Source: an uncultured Clostridia bacterium (GTDB lineage: Bacteria > Bacillota > Clostridia > Oscillospirales > Oscillospiraceae). Taken from it: a stretch of DNA of 7,116 nucleotides. The stretch spans positions 1 to 7,116 of the forward strand of contig CAMELY010000067.1 of NCBI GenBank assembly GCA_945926565.1. Reading direction: 5' to 3'. Made by a program: the position numbers and the translations under genes. Within the stretch, counting starts at the first letter, position 1, and each line of letters starts with the position of its first letter. Positions 1-5,769 of this stretch are shown here, piece after piece. Below the pieces are notes generated by a model. It was not told the origin of the DNA. It ran no database searches and worked only from the letters and a program-made list of their open reading frames with translations.

Positions 1-92
1 CGGGCGGTCAGCGCCTCCATCCCCTGCTCGCTGACCAGCTCCAGAGCGGCGGCGACGATCTCCTCTTTTGTGAACTTGGGCTTCGGCGGCAT
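1..92 (-). CDS. TetR/AcrR-family transcriptional regulator, N-terminus only (cut by window edge)
   Basis: The first 30 codons of a minus-strand gene whose remainder lies off the left edge. The visible protein begins MPPKPKFTKEEIVAAALELV and continues with a helix ending in the residues EGMEALTAR-like pattern (SEQGMEALTA). This matches helix 1 and the turn into helix 2 of the TetR DNA-binding domain, which typically reads I-x-x-A-A-x-x-L-x-x-x-x-G-x-x-x-L-T. The ATG at 92-90 is supported by a GAGGAG ribosome binding site at 100-105, seven bases upstream. The gene has its own consensus promoter and a repeat-containing leader, and the upstream aspartokinase operon ends in a terminator, so it is probably transcribed independently. 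TetR proteins are usually ligand-responsive repressors. The ligand-binding domain is not in the window, so the inducer and targets cannot be judged. Family assignment is fairly safe; specific function is unknown. Confidence 0.75.
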   Translation of the reverse strand, partial: MPPKPKFTKEEIVAAALELVSEQGMEALTA

Positions 93-117
93 GCTTTCTC
101 TCCTCTTTCTCCAGACC

Positions 118-159
118 TTGTTTTGAAACTTTTGTTTTGAATTGCTTGTTTTATTATAA
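118..159 (-). repeat. Three 14-bp spaced direct repeats in the tetR leader (possible operator)
   Basis: On the plus strand TTGTTTTGAA occurs at 118-127 and again at 132-141, and TTGTTTTA occurs at 146-153. The three units are therefore in register every 14 bp. The array spans the predicted transcription start and the leader and touches the -10 element, which is where an autoregulatory operator would lie. TetR operators are normally inverted repeats, so the operator role is inference. The AT-rich content could also produce this by chance. Confidence 0.45.
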
Positions 160-181
160 TGCAAAGCGGCTCTCCTGTCAA
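153..181 (-). promoter_or_regulatory. Consensus sigma-A promoter of the tetR-family gene
   Basis: Read on the minus strand, TTGACA (176-181) is followed by exactly 17 bp and TATAAT (153-158), a perfect match to the vegetative consensus. Transcription would begin near 146 and run left into the regulator starting at 92, leaving a leader of about 55 bases. No other minus-strand gene start is nearby. Confidence 0.85.
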
Positions 182-202
182 CAGGCCGTCCGCCGCAAAA
201 TG

Positions 203-241
203 AAAACCGCCTGAACGTTGTGTTCCGTTCAGACGGTTTTT
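203..241 (-). terminator. Rho-independent terminator downstream of aspartokinase
   Basis: AAAACCG-C-CTGAACG (203-217) pairs with CGTTCAG-A-CGGTTTT (226-240) across an 8-base loop, giving two 7-bp stem blocks split by one C/A mismatch. Read on the minus strand, the stem ends in a TTTTCATTTT tail. It starts 17 bases after the aspartokinase stop codon and so ends the operon before the tetR promoter. The plus-strand side also ends in five T residues, so it may work both ways. Confidence 0.85.
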
Positions 242-257
242 GATACAGTTCAGAAAA

Positions 258-746
258 TCAGCGGTTATGGCCGAATTCCCGGAAGAAGCGGCTGTGGATG
301 ACCTGGACAGCCCGGTCGGCGTCGCTCTCGTCCACCAGGACGGAGACCTTGATCTCGCTGGTGGAGATCATATTGATGTTGATACCGGCGTCATAGAGGG
401 CCTCAAACATGGTGGCGGCCACACCGGGGCTGTTGATCATGCCGGCGCCCACGATGGAGACCTTGGCGCAGTGGTCGTTGACCTCGATGCGCTTGAAGCC
501 CAGGGCCTCCCGGTTCTGATCCAGCAACTCCTTGGCCTGCTCCAGGTCGGAGCGGGTGACGGTAAAGCTGATGTCCTTTGTGTCCTCCCGGCCGATGGAC
601 TGGAGGATGATGTCCACATTGATCTTCTGACGGGCCAGCAGGGAGAAGATCCGGAAGGCAATGCCCGGCTCGTTGCTCAGGCCCACCAGAGCCAGACGCG
701 CAATATTCTTATCCTTTGCCACACCGCTGATGTGAGATTTTTCCAT
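258..746 (-). CDS. Probable aspartokinase beta subunit from an internal in-frame start
   Basis: Within the aspartokinase gene, Met247 (ATG at 746-744) is preceded by AAGGAGG at 758-764, a strong Shine-Dalgarno match 11 bases from the start. Initiation here would give a 162-residue protein beginning MEKSHISGVAKDKN and consisting of just the two ACT domains. In B. subtilis aspartokinase II, and in the Corynebacterium homologue, a separate beta subunit of this size is made from an internal start of the same gene and assembles with the full-length alpha chain. The position and length agree with that arrangement. AAGGAGGTT also simply encodes Lys-Glu-Val, so part of the SD match could come from protein sequence. 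Expression is inferred. Confidence 0.55.
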   Translation of the reverse strand: MEKSHISGVAKDKNIARLALVGLSNEPGIAFRIFSLLARQKINVDIILQSIGREDTKDISFTVTRSDLEQAKELLDQNREALGFKRIEVNDHCAKVSIVGAGMINSPGVAATMFEALYDAGININMISTSEIKVSVLVDESDADRAVQVIHSRFFREFGHNR

Positions 747-1484
747 GGTTTTGACAACCTCCTTGACTTTGGTACCGGGATGTCCGGAAAAGCTGGAGAG
801 TACCTCCAGATTCACTTGATACTTCTTTGCCATCTCCACTGAACGGTTGTGGAGCACCTGGGCGCCCAGAGTTGCCAGCTCCAGCATCTCGTCATAGGTG
901 ATCTCGTCCAGCTTGCGGGCGTCCTTGACCAGCCGGGGGTCGGCGGTATAGACGCCGTCCACATCGGTGAAGATCTGGCAGAGATCGGCATGGAGCACAG
1001 CGGCCAGCGCCACGGCGGAGGTATCGGAACCGCCACGGCCCAGGGTGGTCACATCGTCAAACCGGTTGATGCCCTGGAATCCGGCCACCAGCACAATCTT
1101 CCGCTGGCCCAGCTCCGCCTCCAGCCGCTCCTTGTCGATGCGGGTGATCCGGGCGTCGCCGTAGTTCCGGTTGGTCTTCATGCCCACCTGCCAGCCGGTG
1201 AGGGAGATCACCGGGTAGCCCAGGGCCTCGATGGCCATGGCGCACAGGGAAATGGAGACCTGCTCACCGGTGGAGAGCAGCATATCCATCTCCCGCTTGG
1301 AGGCACGGGGGTTGATCTCCGCCGCCTTGGCCAGCAGGTCGTCGGTGGTATCGCCCTGGGCGGAGAGGACGGCCACAACATCATTGCCCGCCTTATAAGT
1401 ATCCGTGATAATCCGGGCCACATTGCGGATGCGCTCGGCGTCGGCGACAGAGGTGCCGCCAAATTTCTGTACGATCAGTCCCAT
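258..1484 (-). CDS. lysC: Aspartate kinase (lysine-sensitive, Bacillus LysC/aspartokinase II type)
   Basis: Phosphorylates L-aspartate with ATP to give 4-phospho-aspartate, the entry step to lysine, threonine and methionine (and diaminopimelate). The 408-residue protein opens with the kinase signature KFGGTS (residues 7-12). It carries STGEQ (71-75), the GRGGSDTSAVALA substrate/nucleotide loop (149-161) and TDVDGVYTADPR (173-184). Two C-terminal ACT domains follow, about 262-335 and 341-405, the first with NEPGIAFRIFSLLA. These bind the feedback amino acid. Length and architecture match B. subtilis LysC. The ATG at 1484 follows a GGGAGGG site at 1495-1501. It is the last gene of the operon, 77 bp after homoserine dehydrogenase, and is followed by a terminator. 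Met247 begins a probable internal reading start (separate entry). Lysine as the inhibitor is inferred from family resemblance, not from visible residues. Confidence 0.95.
   Translation of the reverse strand: MGLIVQKFGGTSVADAERIRNVARIITDTYKAGNDVVAVLSAQGDTTDDLLAKAAEINPRASKREMDMLLSTGEQVSISLCAMAIEALGYPVISLTGWQVGMKTNRNYGDARITRIDKERLEAELGQRKIVLVAGFQGINRFDDVTTLGRGGSDTSAVALAAVLHADLCQIFTDVDGVYTADPRLVKDARKLDEITYDEMLELATLGAQVLHNRSVEMAKKYQVNLEVLSSFSGHPGTKVKEVVKTMEKSHISGVAKDKNIARLALVGLSNEPGIAFRIFSLLARQKINVDIILQSIGREDTKDISFTVTRSDLEQAKELLDQNREALGFKRIEVNDHCAKVSIVGAGMINSPGVAATMFEALYDAGININMISTSEIKVSVLVDESDADRAVQVIHSRFFREFGHNR
758..764 (-). promoter_or_regulatory. Internal ribosome binding site within the aspartokinase gene
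   Basis: AAGGAGG on the minus strand lies 11 bases before the in-frame ATG at 746. It is a better SD match than the GGGAGGG preceding the full-length start. The spacing is a little longer than ideal. Confidence 0.5.
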
Positions 1485-1561
1485 ATGGATGGGTCCCTCC
1501 CAATTCTCGTTTCTTCCTGGGGAATTCCCCTTCTATCTTATGTCAGGCCGAACCGGAGCGC
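1485..1561 (-). other. hom-lysC intergenic leader with a 12-bp perfect palindrome
   Basis: The 77-bp gap between homoserine dehydrogenase and aspartokinase contains GGGGAATTCCCC at 1519-1530, a perfect palindrome. As RNA it could form only a 4-bp stem with an AAUU loop, so it is not a terminator and has no U-run. I see no convincing promoter or lysine riboswitch, and the gap is too short for an L-box. The two genes are probably co-transcribed. Confidence 0.4.
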
Positions 1562-2755
1562 TCACTCCAGCACCCGGTACAGCGCCTTAATCTCCCGGCC
1601 TGCCAGCAGCTGCTGCACCTGGGGCGGCGTCAGCACCGCATCGGTGAGCCAGGCGCTCTCGCCGTTCTGGCTGCCCAGGCTGCGGGCCTGCTCCACCGCC
1701 TCGGCGCCGGACAGGCGGACATACCAGCGGCTGGGCACCTCGTCGGCGGAGTAGACCACGTCGGGCCCGCCGGCCTCCCAGCAGTTGTTCTTCAGGTAGC
1801 ACATATGCTTTGCCGCATCCATCACGTCGCCCACCACGGCGGAGGCGGTGGGCAGCTTGCCGGCGCCCTGGCCGTAGAACATGACGTCGCCGATAGCGTC
1901 GCCCACCACCGAGATGGCGTTGAACACCCCCTCCACGTTGGCCAGCGGGGACTCGTCCTGCACCAGGTGGGGAGCCACATAGGCGCAGACCTTGCCGTCG
2001 GAGTCCCGGCGGATGGCCCGGCCCAGCAGCTTAATCTTCATGCCGGCGCTGCGGGCATAGTCCACATCGGCCAGGGTGATGGAGGTGATGCCCTCGGTGG
2101 GCACCTGATCCGGGGAGATCTGACGGCCGAAGGCTAAGGAAGCCAGAATGCAGATCTTGCGGCAGGCGTCGTGGCCCTCGATGTCGGCGGCCGGATTGCG
2201 CTCGGCGTAGCCGTTGGCCTGGGCCTCCTTCAGGGCGTCCTCAAAGGACAGGCCCGCACGGATCATCCGGGTGAGGATATAGTTGGTGGTGCCGTTGAGA
2301 ATACCGGTGATCTGGCTGAGCTCGTTGGCGGCCAGGCAGGTGCGGATGGGCTTGAGGATGGGGATGCCGCCGCCCACGCTGGCCTCGAACAGGTAGGAGA
2401 CGTTCTTCTCCTTGGCCAGCTGCATCAGCTCATAGCCGTGGGTGGCCACCAGCTCCTTGTTGGAGGTGACCACGCTCTTGCCGGCAGCCAGCGCCCGGCG
2501 GGTATACTCCAGGGCGATTTTTGCGCCGCCGATGGTCTCTACCACCACGCCGATGGTGGGGTCGTTCTCAATAATGGAGAAATCGTGGATCACCTTGTCG
2601 GCAAAGATGCTGTCGGGGAAGTCCCGGACATCCAGGATGTACTTCAGGGCAATCTGATTGGAGACCCGCTCAGAGATGTGCTGGCCATTCTTGTGGATGA
2701 CCTCGGCCACACCGGAACCCACGGTTCCAAAGCCCAGAATTGCTACGTTGACCAT
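1562..2755 (-). CDS. hom: Homoserine dehydrogenase
   Basis: Reduces aspartate semialdehyde to L-homoserine with NAD(P)H, the step committing carbon to threonine and methionine. The 397-residue protein has the N-terminal dinucleotide-binding loop GFGTVGSG (8-15) and SNKELVATHG (98-107) with Lys100. The catalytic region AERNPAADIEGHDACRK (184-200) contains Glu185, Asp196 and Lys200, which align in spacing with yeast Glu208, Asp219 and Lys223. Also present are NGTTNYILTRM (154-164) and YGQGAGKLPTASAVVGD (294-310). After residue 342 the usual C-terminal ACT domain is reduced to about 56 residues and lacks the D-x-P-G-V-L ligand segment. The ATG at 2755 follows AAAAGGAG (2764-2770 region) with eight bases of spacing. 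It lies 30 bp after the ACT regulator gene and 77 bp before aspartokinase, as the middle gene of the operon. No thrC or thrB is present in the window. Confidence 0.95.
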   Translation of the reverse strand: MVNVAILGFGTVGSGVAEVIHKNGQHISERVSNQIALKYILDVRDFPDSIFADKVIHDFSIIENDPTIGVVVETIGGAKIALEYTRRALAAGKSVVTSNKELVATHGYELMQLAKEKNVSYLFEASVGGGIPILKPIRTCLAANELSQITGILNGTTNYILTRMIRAGLSFEDALKEAQANGYAERNPAADIEGHDACRKICILASLAFGRQISPDQVPTEGITSITLADVDYARSAGMKIKLLGRAIRRDSDGKVCAYVAPHLVQDESPLANVEGVFNAISVVGDAIGDVMFYGQGAGKLPTASAVVGDVMDAAKHMCYLKNNCWEAGGPDVVYSADEVPSRWYVRLSGAEAVEQARSLGSQNGESAWLTDAVLTPPQVQQLLAGREIKALYRVLE

Positions 2756-2785
2756 ATCCTACACTCCTTTTCCGCTGCTGCAGGC

Positions 2786-3226
2786 TCAGCCTGCCAGAAT
2801 TTCCAATTTCACAACGCCGGCCTGACCACTCAGGGCCCGGGTCAGCTCCTCCAGGGTGCTGCGCATTCCGGAGGTCTCCGCCCCGATGGTCACCGCCGCG
2901 ACTCCATCGGTGGGAATGGACTGGTTGATGGTGAGAATATTTGCCCCGGAAGCGGCAAAGATATTCAATATGGCGGACAGGACGCCGGGCTCATCCCGGA
3001 GCATCGCCTGGAAGGTGACGATATGTCCGTTAATCATATCATTAAAGGGGCGAACCGCATCCTTGTATTTATAAAACGCGCTGCGGCTGATGCCCACCAG
3101 CTTGGTGGCCTCGTTAACCGTGGCCGCCTCCCGCAGCTCCAGCGCCTGCTTGGCACGGGCTACCTTCAGGTAGATCTCCGGTAGGGCCTGGGCCTCTACA
3201 ATAAAATATTTCGGTGTGCTGGACAT
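2786..3226 (-). CDS. thrR: HTH-ACT regulatory protein, ThrR/PheB (UPF0735) type
   Basis: A 146-residue protein with an N-terminal helix-turn-helix-like stretch around residues 36-58 (TVNEATKLVGISRSAFYKYK). It is joined to one C-terminal ACT domain at about 69-143, which carries the DEPGVLSAI ligand-loop motif (78-86) and the INQSIP segment (100-105). This is the layout of the UPF0735 ACT family, formerly annotated PheB. The B. subtilis member, ThrR, is a DNA-binding regulator of threonine-pathway genes. Being first in an operon with homoserine dehydrogenase and aspartokinase fits amino-acid-responsive control of that operon. The ATG at 3226 follows AGGGAGGG (3233-3240), and a promoter lies 64 bp further up. 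Family membership is clear. The effector amino acid, and whether it represses or activates, are inferred from B. subtilis. Confidence 0.85.
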   Translation of the reverse strand: MSSTPKYFIVEAQALPEIYLKVARAKQALELREAATVNEATKLVGISRSAFYKYKDAVRPFNDMINGHIVTFQAMLRDEPGVLSAILNIFAASGANILTINQSIPTDGVAAVTIGAETSGMRSTLEELTRALSGQAGVVKLEILAG

Positions 3227-3289
3227 CCGGCTCCCTCCCTCCAGCTACATTTGTCCGCCCACGGCGGTCATTCAAGGAACGCATTACAT

Positions 3290-3318
3290 ATGATAGCATA
3301 CCGCAAAAGTGTTTGCAA
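3290..3318 (-). promoter_or_regulatory. Promoter of the thrR-hom-lysC operon
   Basis: On the minus strand, TTGCAA (3313-3318) is separated by 17 bp from TATCAT (3290-3295), which has a TGC extended -10 just before it. Transcription would start near 3283 and give a leader of about 57 bases containing a small GC hairpin (CCGCC 3255-3259 with GGCGG 3263-3267). An inverted repeat, CCGCAAAA (3301-3308) and TTTTGCGG (3333-3340), straddles the -35 box and is a candidate operator. A TATGAT on the plus strand (3289-3294) overlaps the -10 and might serve the divergent gene, but it lacks a good -35. Confidence 0.7.
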
Positions 3319-3367
3319 TCCGGTTTTCTCTTTTTTGCGGTTTTGACAAAAAGGGGGAAATTTTGCC

Positions 3368-4372
3368 GTGAACAGTATGTTGGACTTTGCCAAAGCGGTG
3401 GGCTGTATCCTGCTGGCCCTGGCTCTGCTGCTCAGCGCTGGGCTGCGGGGCTGTCTGCTCCCCTTCGCCCTGGCGCTGCTGACGGCGGGGGCGCTGCGCA
3501 GGCCTGTCTCCCGGCTGGAGCGCCATCTCCCCCGATGGCTGGCGGCGCTGGTGATTATGACCCTGGCAGGTCTGCTGCTGCTGTGCGGCCTGACCCTGCT
3601 GGCAGTCAAGCTGTGGCAGGACGTTCCCGCCGCCCTGGCGGGGCTCTCCGGATCAGGCAGCCTCTGGGAGGGGCTGGAGCGGTTTGTCAACAGATTGCCC
3701 TCCTTTCTGCAGGGCGGCGCAGGCTGGCTGCTGGGGCAGCTCCAGACCCAGGGCAGCGCCCTCACCGGCGAGCTGACTTCTGCCCTGACCCAGGCGGCGG
3801 CGGACTGGGCCGGGGCGCTGCCCGGCTTTCTCTTCTCCCTGGGGGTATTTCTGCTGGCCAGCTTCTACGCCGCCGCCGACTGGCCCCGGGTCAGCGCCGG
3901 ATTGGGGCGGCTGCTGCCTCAGAGCTGGCTTCCGGCAGCCCGGGGGCTTTTGGACAAGCTGAAGCGGGGGGCCCTGGGCTGGCTCCGGGCCCAGGGCCGG
4001 CTGATGGGGATCACCTTTCTCATCTTACTGGCGGGACTGTATCTGCTTCAGGTGCCCGGAGCCTGGACTGCCGCCCTGGTCATCGCCCTGGCGGACGCTC
4101 TCCCCTTCTTCGGCTCCGGGATTCTGCTGATCCCCTGGGCGCTGCTGGTCTGGTTTCAGGGAGACGGGGGACTGGCCCTGGGGCTGTTTATTCTCTGGGC
4201 CATCGCTGCCCTCTGCCGCTCCGTGCTGGAGCCCCGATTCATTGGCAAGCAGGCGGGGGCCTCTCCCCTGGTGACTCTGCTGGTACTCTACGGGGGATTG
4301 CGGCTGTTCGGGCTGCCGGGGCTGATTCTGGGGCCCATCGCCCTGTCCGCCGTTATGGCGGTGCTGCGCTGA
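3368..4372 (+). CDS. Polytopic membrane protein, AI-2E transporter/YtvI-like permease family
   Basis: A 334-residue, very hydrophobic protein. Membrane segments are visible at about 10-24, 29-43, 57-81, 149-170, 212-228, 231-247, 249-263, 267-283 and 300-330, and a soluble stretch of roughly 65 residues lies between the third and fourth. The C-terminal signature is diagnostic of the AI-2E transporter superfamily: DALPFFGSG (243-251), LEPRFIGK (287-294), then SPLVTLLVLYGGLRLFGLPG with LGPI (299-324). The GLRLFG wording resembles the sporulation membrane protein YtvI, but I cannot separate YtvI from its paralogues without alignment. Transported substrates are poorly established for most of the family. 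The GTG at 3368 is chosen because AAGGGGG (3351-3357) sits ten bases upstream; an ATG at 3377 is the alternative. It precedes the Rieske oxidoreductase by 26 bp and is divergent from thrR. Confidence 0.8.
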   Translation: MNSMLDFAKAVGCILLALALLLSAGLRGCLLPFALALLTAGALRRPVSRLERHLPRWLAALVIMTLAGLLLLCGLTLLAVKLWQDVPAALAGLSGSGSLWEGLERFVNRLPSFLQGGAGWLLGQLQTQGSALTGELTSALTQAAADWAGALPGFLFSLGVFLLASFYAAADWPRVSAGLGRLLPQSWLPAARGLLDKLKRGALGWLRAQGRLMGITFLILLAGLYLLQVPGAWTAALVIALADALPFFGSGILLIPWALLVWFQGDGGLALGLFILWAIAALCRSVLEPRFIGKQAGASPLVTLLVLYGGLRLFGLPGLILGPIALSAVMAVLR

Positions 4373-4383
4373 TACTTCTTTGT

Positions 4384-4390
4384 AAGGAGG
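4384..4390 (+). promoter_or_regulatory. Ribosome binding site fixing the Rieske oxidoreductase start
   Basis: AAGGAGG lies eight bases before the ATG at 4399 and just after the stop codon of the permease-like gene. It settles the start, because the reading frame is open for about 1.2 kb upstream with no other suitable site near a protein-like N-terminus. Confidence 0.9.
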
Positions 4391-4398
4391 ACAAACAA

Positions 4399-5700
4399 AT
4401 GGAATCAATCTGGTGGAAGCAGGCTTCCTTCCCATCCTTTCCGGCTCTGGAGGGAGACGTCAAGACGGACGTGCTGGTCATTGGCGGGGGCATCACCGGA
4501 CTGCTCTGCGCCTGGTCTCTCACCCAGTCGGGAGTGGACTGTCTGCTGGCGGAGGCGGACACCCTTTGCAGCGGGGTAACCGGGAACACCACCGCCAAAA
4601 TCACCGCCCAGCACCGGCTGGTCTATCACAAGCTGCTGAACCGGTTCGGCCCGGAACGGACAAAGCTGATTCTCTCGGCCAACCTGGAGGCGGTGGGGCG
4701 CTACCGCAGTCTGTGCCGGGAGATGGACTGTGACTTTGTGTCAAAGCCTTCCTACGTCTATACGCTGGAAGACCGGCAGTCCATCGACGACGAGCTCCGG
4801 GCCCTGTACCGGCTGGGCTATGAGGCCTCCTTTGTCCCGGAACTGCCCCTCCCCTTTCCCACGGCGGGGGCAGTGCGGTTTTCCAATCAGGCCCAGTTTC
4901 ATCCGCTGAAATTTCTCTCCCGGCTGGCCCGGGGACTGCGGATCTGTGAGCACACCCCGGTGCTCCGGCTGGAGGGCATGGAGGCGGTCACCCCTCGGGG
5001 GCGGATCCGGGCGGAGCAGATCATTGTGGCCACCCACTTCCCTTTTCTCAATCGCCACGGGGCCTATTTTCTCAAGCTCTATCAGCACCGCTCCTATGTG
5101 CTGGCCCTGGAGAACGCCCCCGACCTGGGGGGGATGTATGTGGACGACGACAGCAAGGGACTGTCCTTCCGCAATACGGAGGACGGCCTGCTCCTGTTGG
5201 GGGGCGGCAGCCACCGCACCGGGGGCCAGGGCGGGAACTGGGACGTCCTCTCCACCTTTGCCCATCTCCACTACCCTGCCGCCCGGGAGGTCTGTCGCTG
5301 GGCGACCCAGGACTGCATGAGTCTGGACGAGGTTCCCTATATCGGCCGGTACGGGCGGCACACCCCCCGGCTGTATGTGGCCTCCGGCTTCAACAAGTGG
5401 GGGATGACCTCGGCCATGGTGGCGGCAGAACTGCTCACCGATCTGGTGCTGGAACGGGAGAACGAATACGCTAAAGCCTTTCGTCCCCACCGGAGCGCGC
5501 TGCGGCCCCAGCTTGCGGTCAACGCCTTTGAGGCCACCGCCAATCTGCTCTCCTTTTCCACCAAACGCTGTCCCCACATGGGCTGCGCTCTGCGGTGGAA
5601 CAAGGCGGAGCACACCTGGGACTGCCCCTGTCACGGCTCCCGGTTTGACGAGGGCGGAAGGCTGATCAATAACCCCGCCATGCACGATGCAAAGCTGTGA
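4399..5700 (+). CDS. FAD-dependent oxidoreductase (DAO-type) with C-terminal Rieske [2Fe-2S] domain
   Basis: A 433-residue soluble two-domain protein. The N-terminal domain is a D-amino-acid-oxidase-like FAD fold. It has VIGGGITG (27-34) for the ADP moiety of FAD and the GVTGNTTAKIT motif typical of Rieske-fused members shortly after. A second FAD-contact region, YVASGFNKWGMTSAMVAAEL, occurs near residue 330-350. The C-terminus is a compact Rieske domain: CPHMGC (Cys391, His393, Cys396) and CPCHGSRF (Cys409, Cys411, His412). The four expected cluster ligands (391, 393, 409, 412) and the disulfide pair (396, 411) are intact. Substrate and electron partner are not known for this family. The ATG at 4399 has a textbook AAGGAGG (4384-4390) eight bases upstream. 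The same frame is open far upstream, but that is the shadow of the permease gene. It is probably co-transcribed with the permease-like gene and is followed by a strong terminator. Confidence 0.9.
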   Translation: MESIWWKQASFPSFPALEGDVKTDVLVIGGGITGLLCAWSLTQSGVDCLLAEADTLCSGVTGNTTAKITAQHRLVYHKLLNRFGPERTKLILSANLEAVGRYRSLCREMDCDFVSKPSYVYTLEDRQSIDDELRALYRLGYEASFVPELPLPFPTAGAVRFSNQAQFHPLKFLSRLARGLRICEHTPVLRLEGMEAVTPRGRIRAEQIIVATHFPFLNRHGAYFLKLYQHRSYVLALENAPDLGGMYVDDDSKGLSFRNTEDGLLLLGGGSHRTGGQGGNWDVLSTFAHLHYPAAREVCRWATQDCMSLDEVPYIGRYGRHTPRLYVASGFNKWGMTSAMVAAELLTDLVLERENEYAKAFRPHRSALRPQLAVNAFEATANLLSFSTKRCPHMGCALRWNKAEHTWDCPCHGSRFDEGGRLINNPAMHDAKL

Positions 5701-5708
5701 CCCCATGA

Positions 5709-5748
5709 CACAAAAACGCCCGGCTCAGATGAGTCGGGCGTTTTTTGT
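5709..5748. terminator. Strong bidirectional terminator between convergent operons
   Basis: CGCCCG (5717-5722) pairs with CGGGCG (5735-5740). The inner bases GCTC/GAGT extend the stem to a small loop, and runs of A on the left and six T on the right form tails in both directions. It lies 8 bp after the stop of the Rieske oxidoreductase and 22 bp past the stop of tsf, so it can end both transcripts. Confidence 0.93.
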
Positions 5749-5769
5749 GCTGATTGAAATTGGGGTGAA

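Noticed and set aside
1519..1530. The GGGGAATTCCCC palindrome in the hom-lysC gap as a terminator or riboswitch element
   Set aside because: The RNA stem would be only 4 bp with no U-tract, and the 77-bp gap is too short for a lysine riboswitch. It remains an unexplained short palindrome.
240..1754. Long plus-strand open frames opposite aspartokinase and homoserine dehydrogenase
   Set aside because: Antisense frames made by GC-rich codon use; their His/Gly/Asp/Leu-rich sequences mirror the real genes and have no family motifs or suitable ribosome binding sites.
2171..3184. A 337-codon plus-strand open frame opposite hom and the ACT regulator
   Set aside because: It crosses two clearly real minus-strand genes and their intergenic gap, is low in protein-like features, and has no SD-supported start.
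3343..3348. TTGACA on the plus strand as the -35 of the permease-like gene
   Set aside because: A -10 box at normal spacing would fall at 3366-3371, over the start codon, where no TATAAT-like sequence exists.
3214..4398. A 1.2-kb open extension upstream of and in frame with the Rieske oxidoreductase
   Set aside because: It is the out-of-frame shadow of the GC-rich permease gene, rich in Gly/Ala/Arg/Pro, with no domain signature. The real start at 4399 has an AAGGAGG eight bases upstream and a normal FAD-binding N-terminus.
4741..5706. A 321-codon minus-strand frame opposite the Rieske oxidoreductase
   Set aside because: A shadow of a well-supported gene. It is Gly/Pro/His-rich with no motif, and its start would lie inside the intergenic terminator region without a ribosome binding site.
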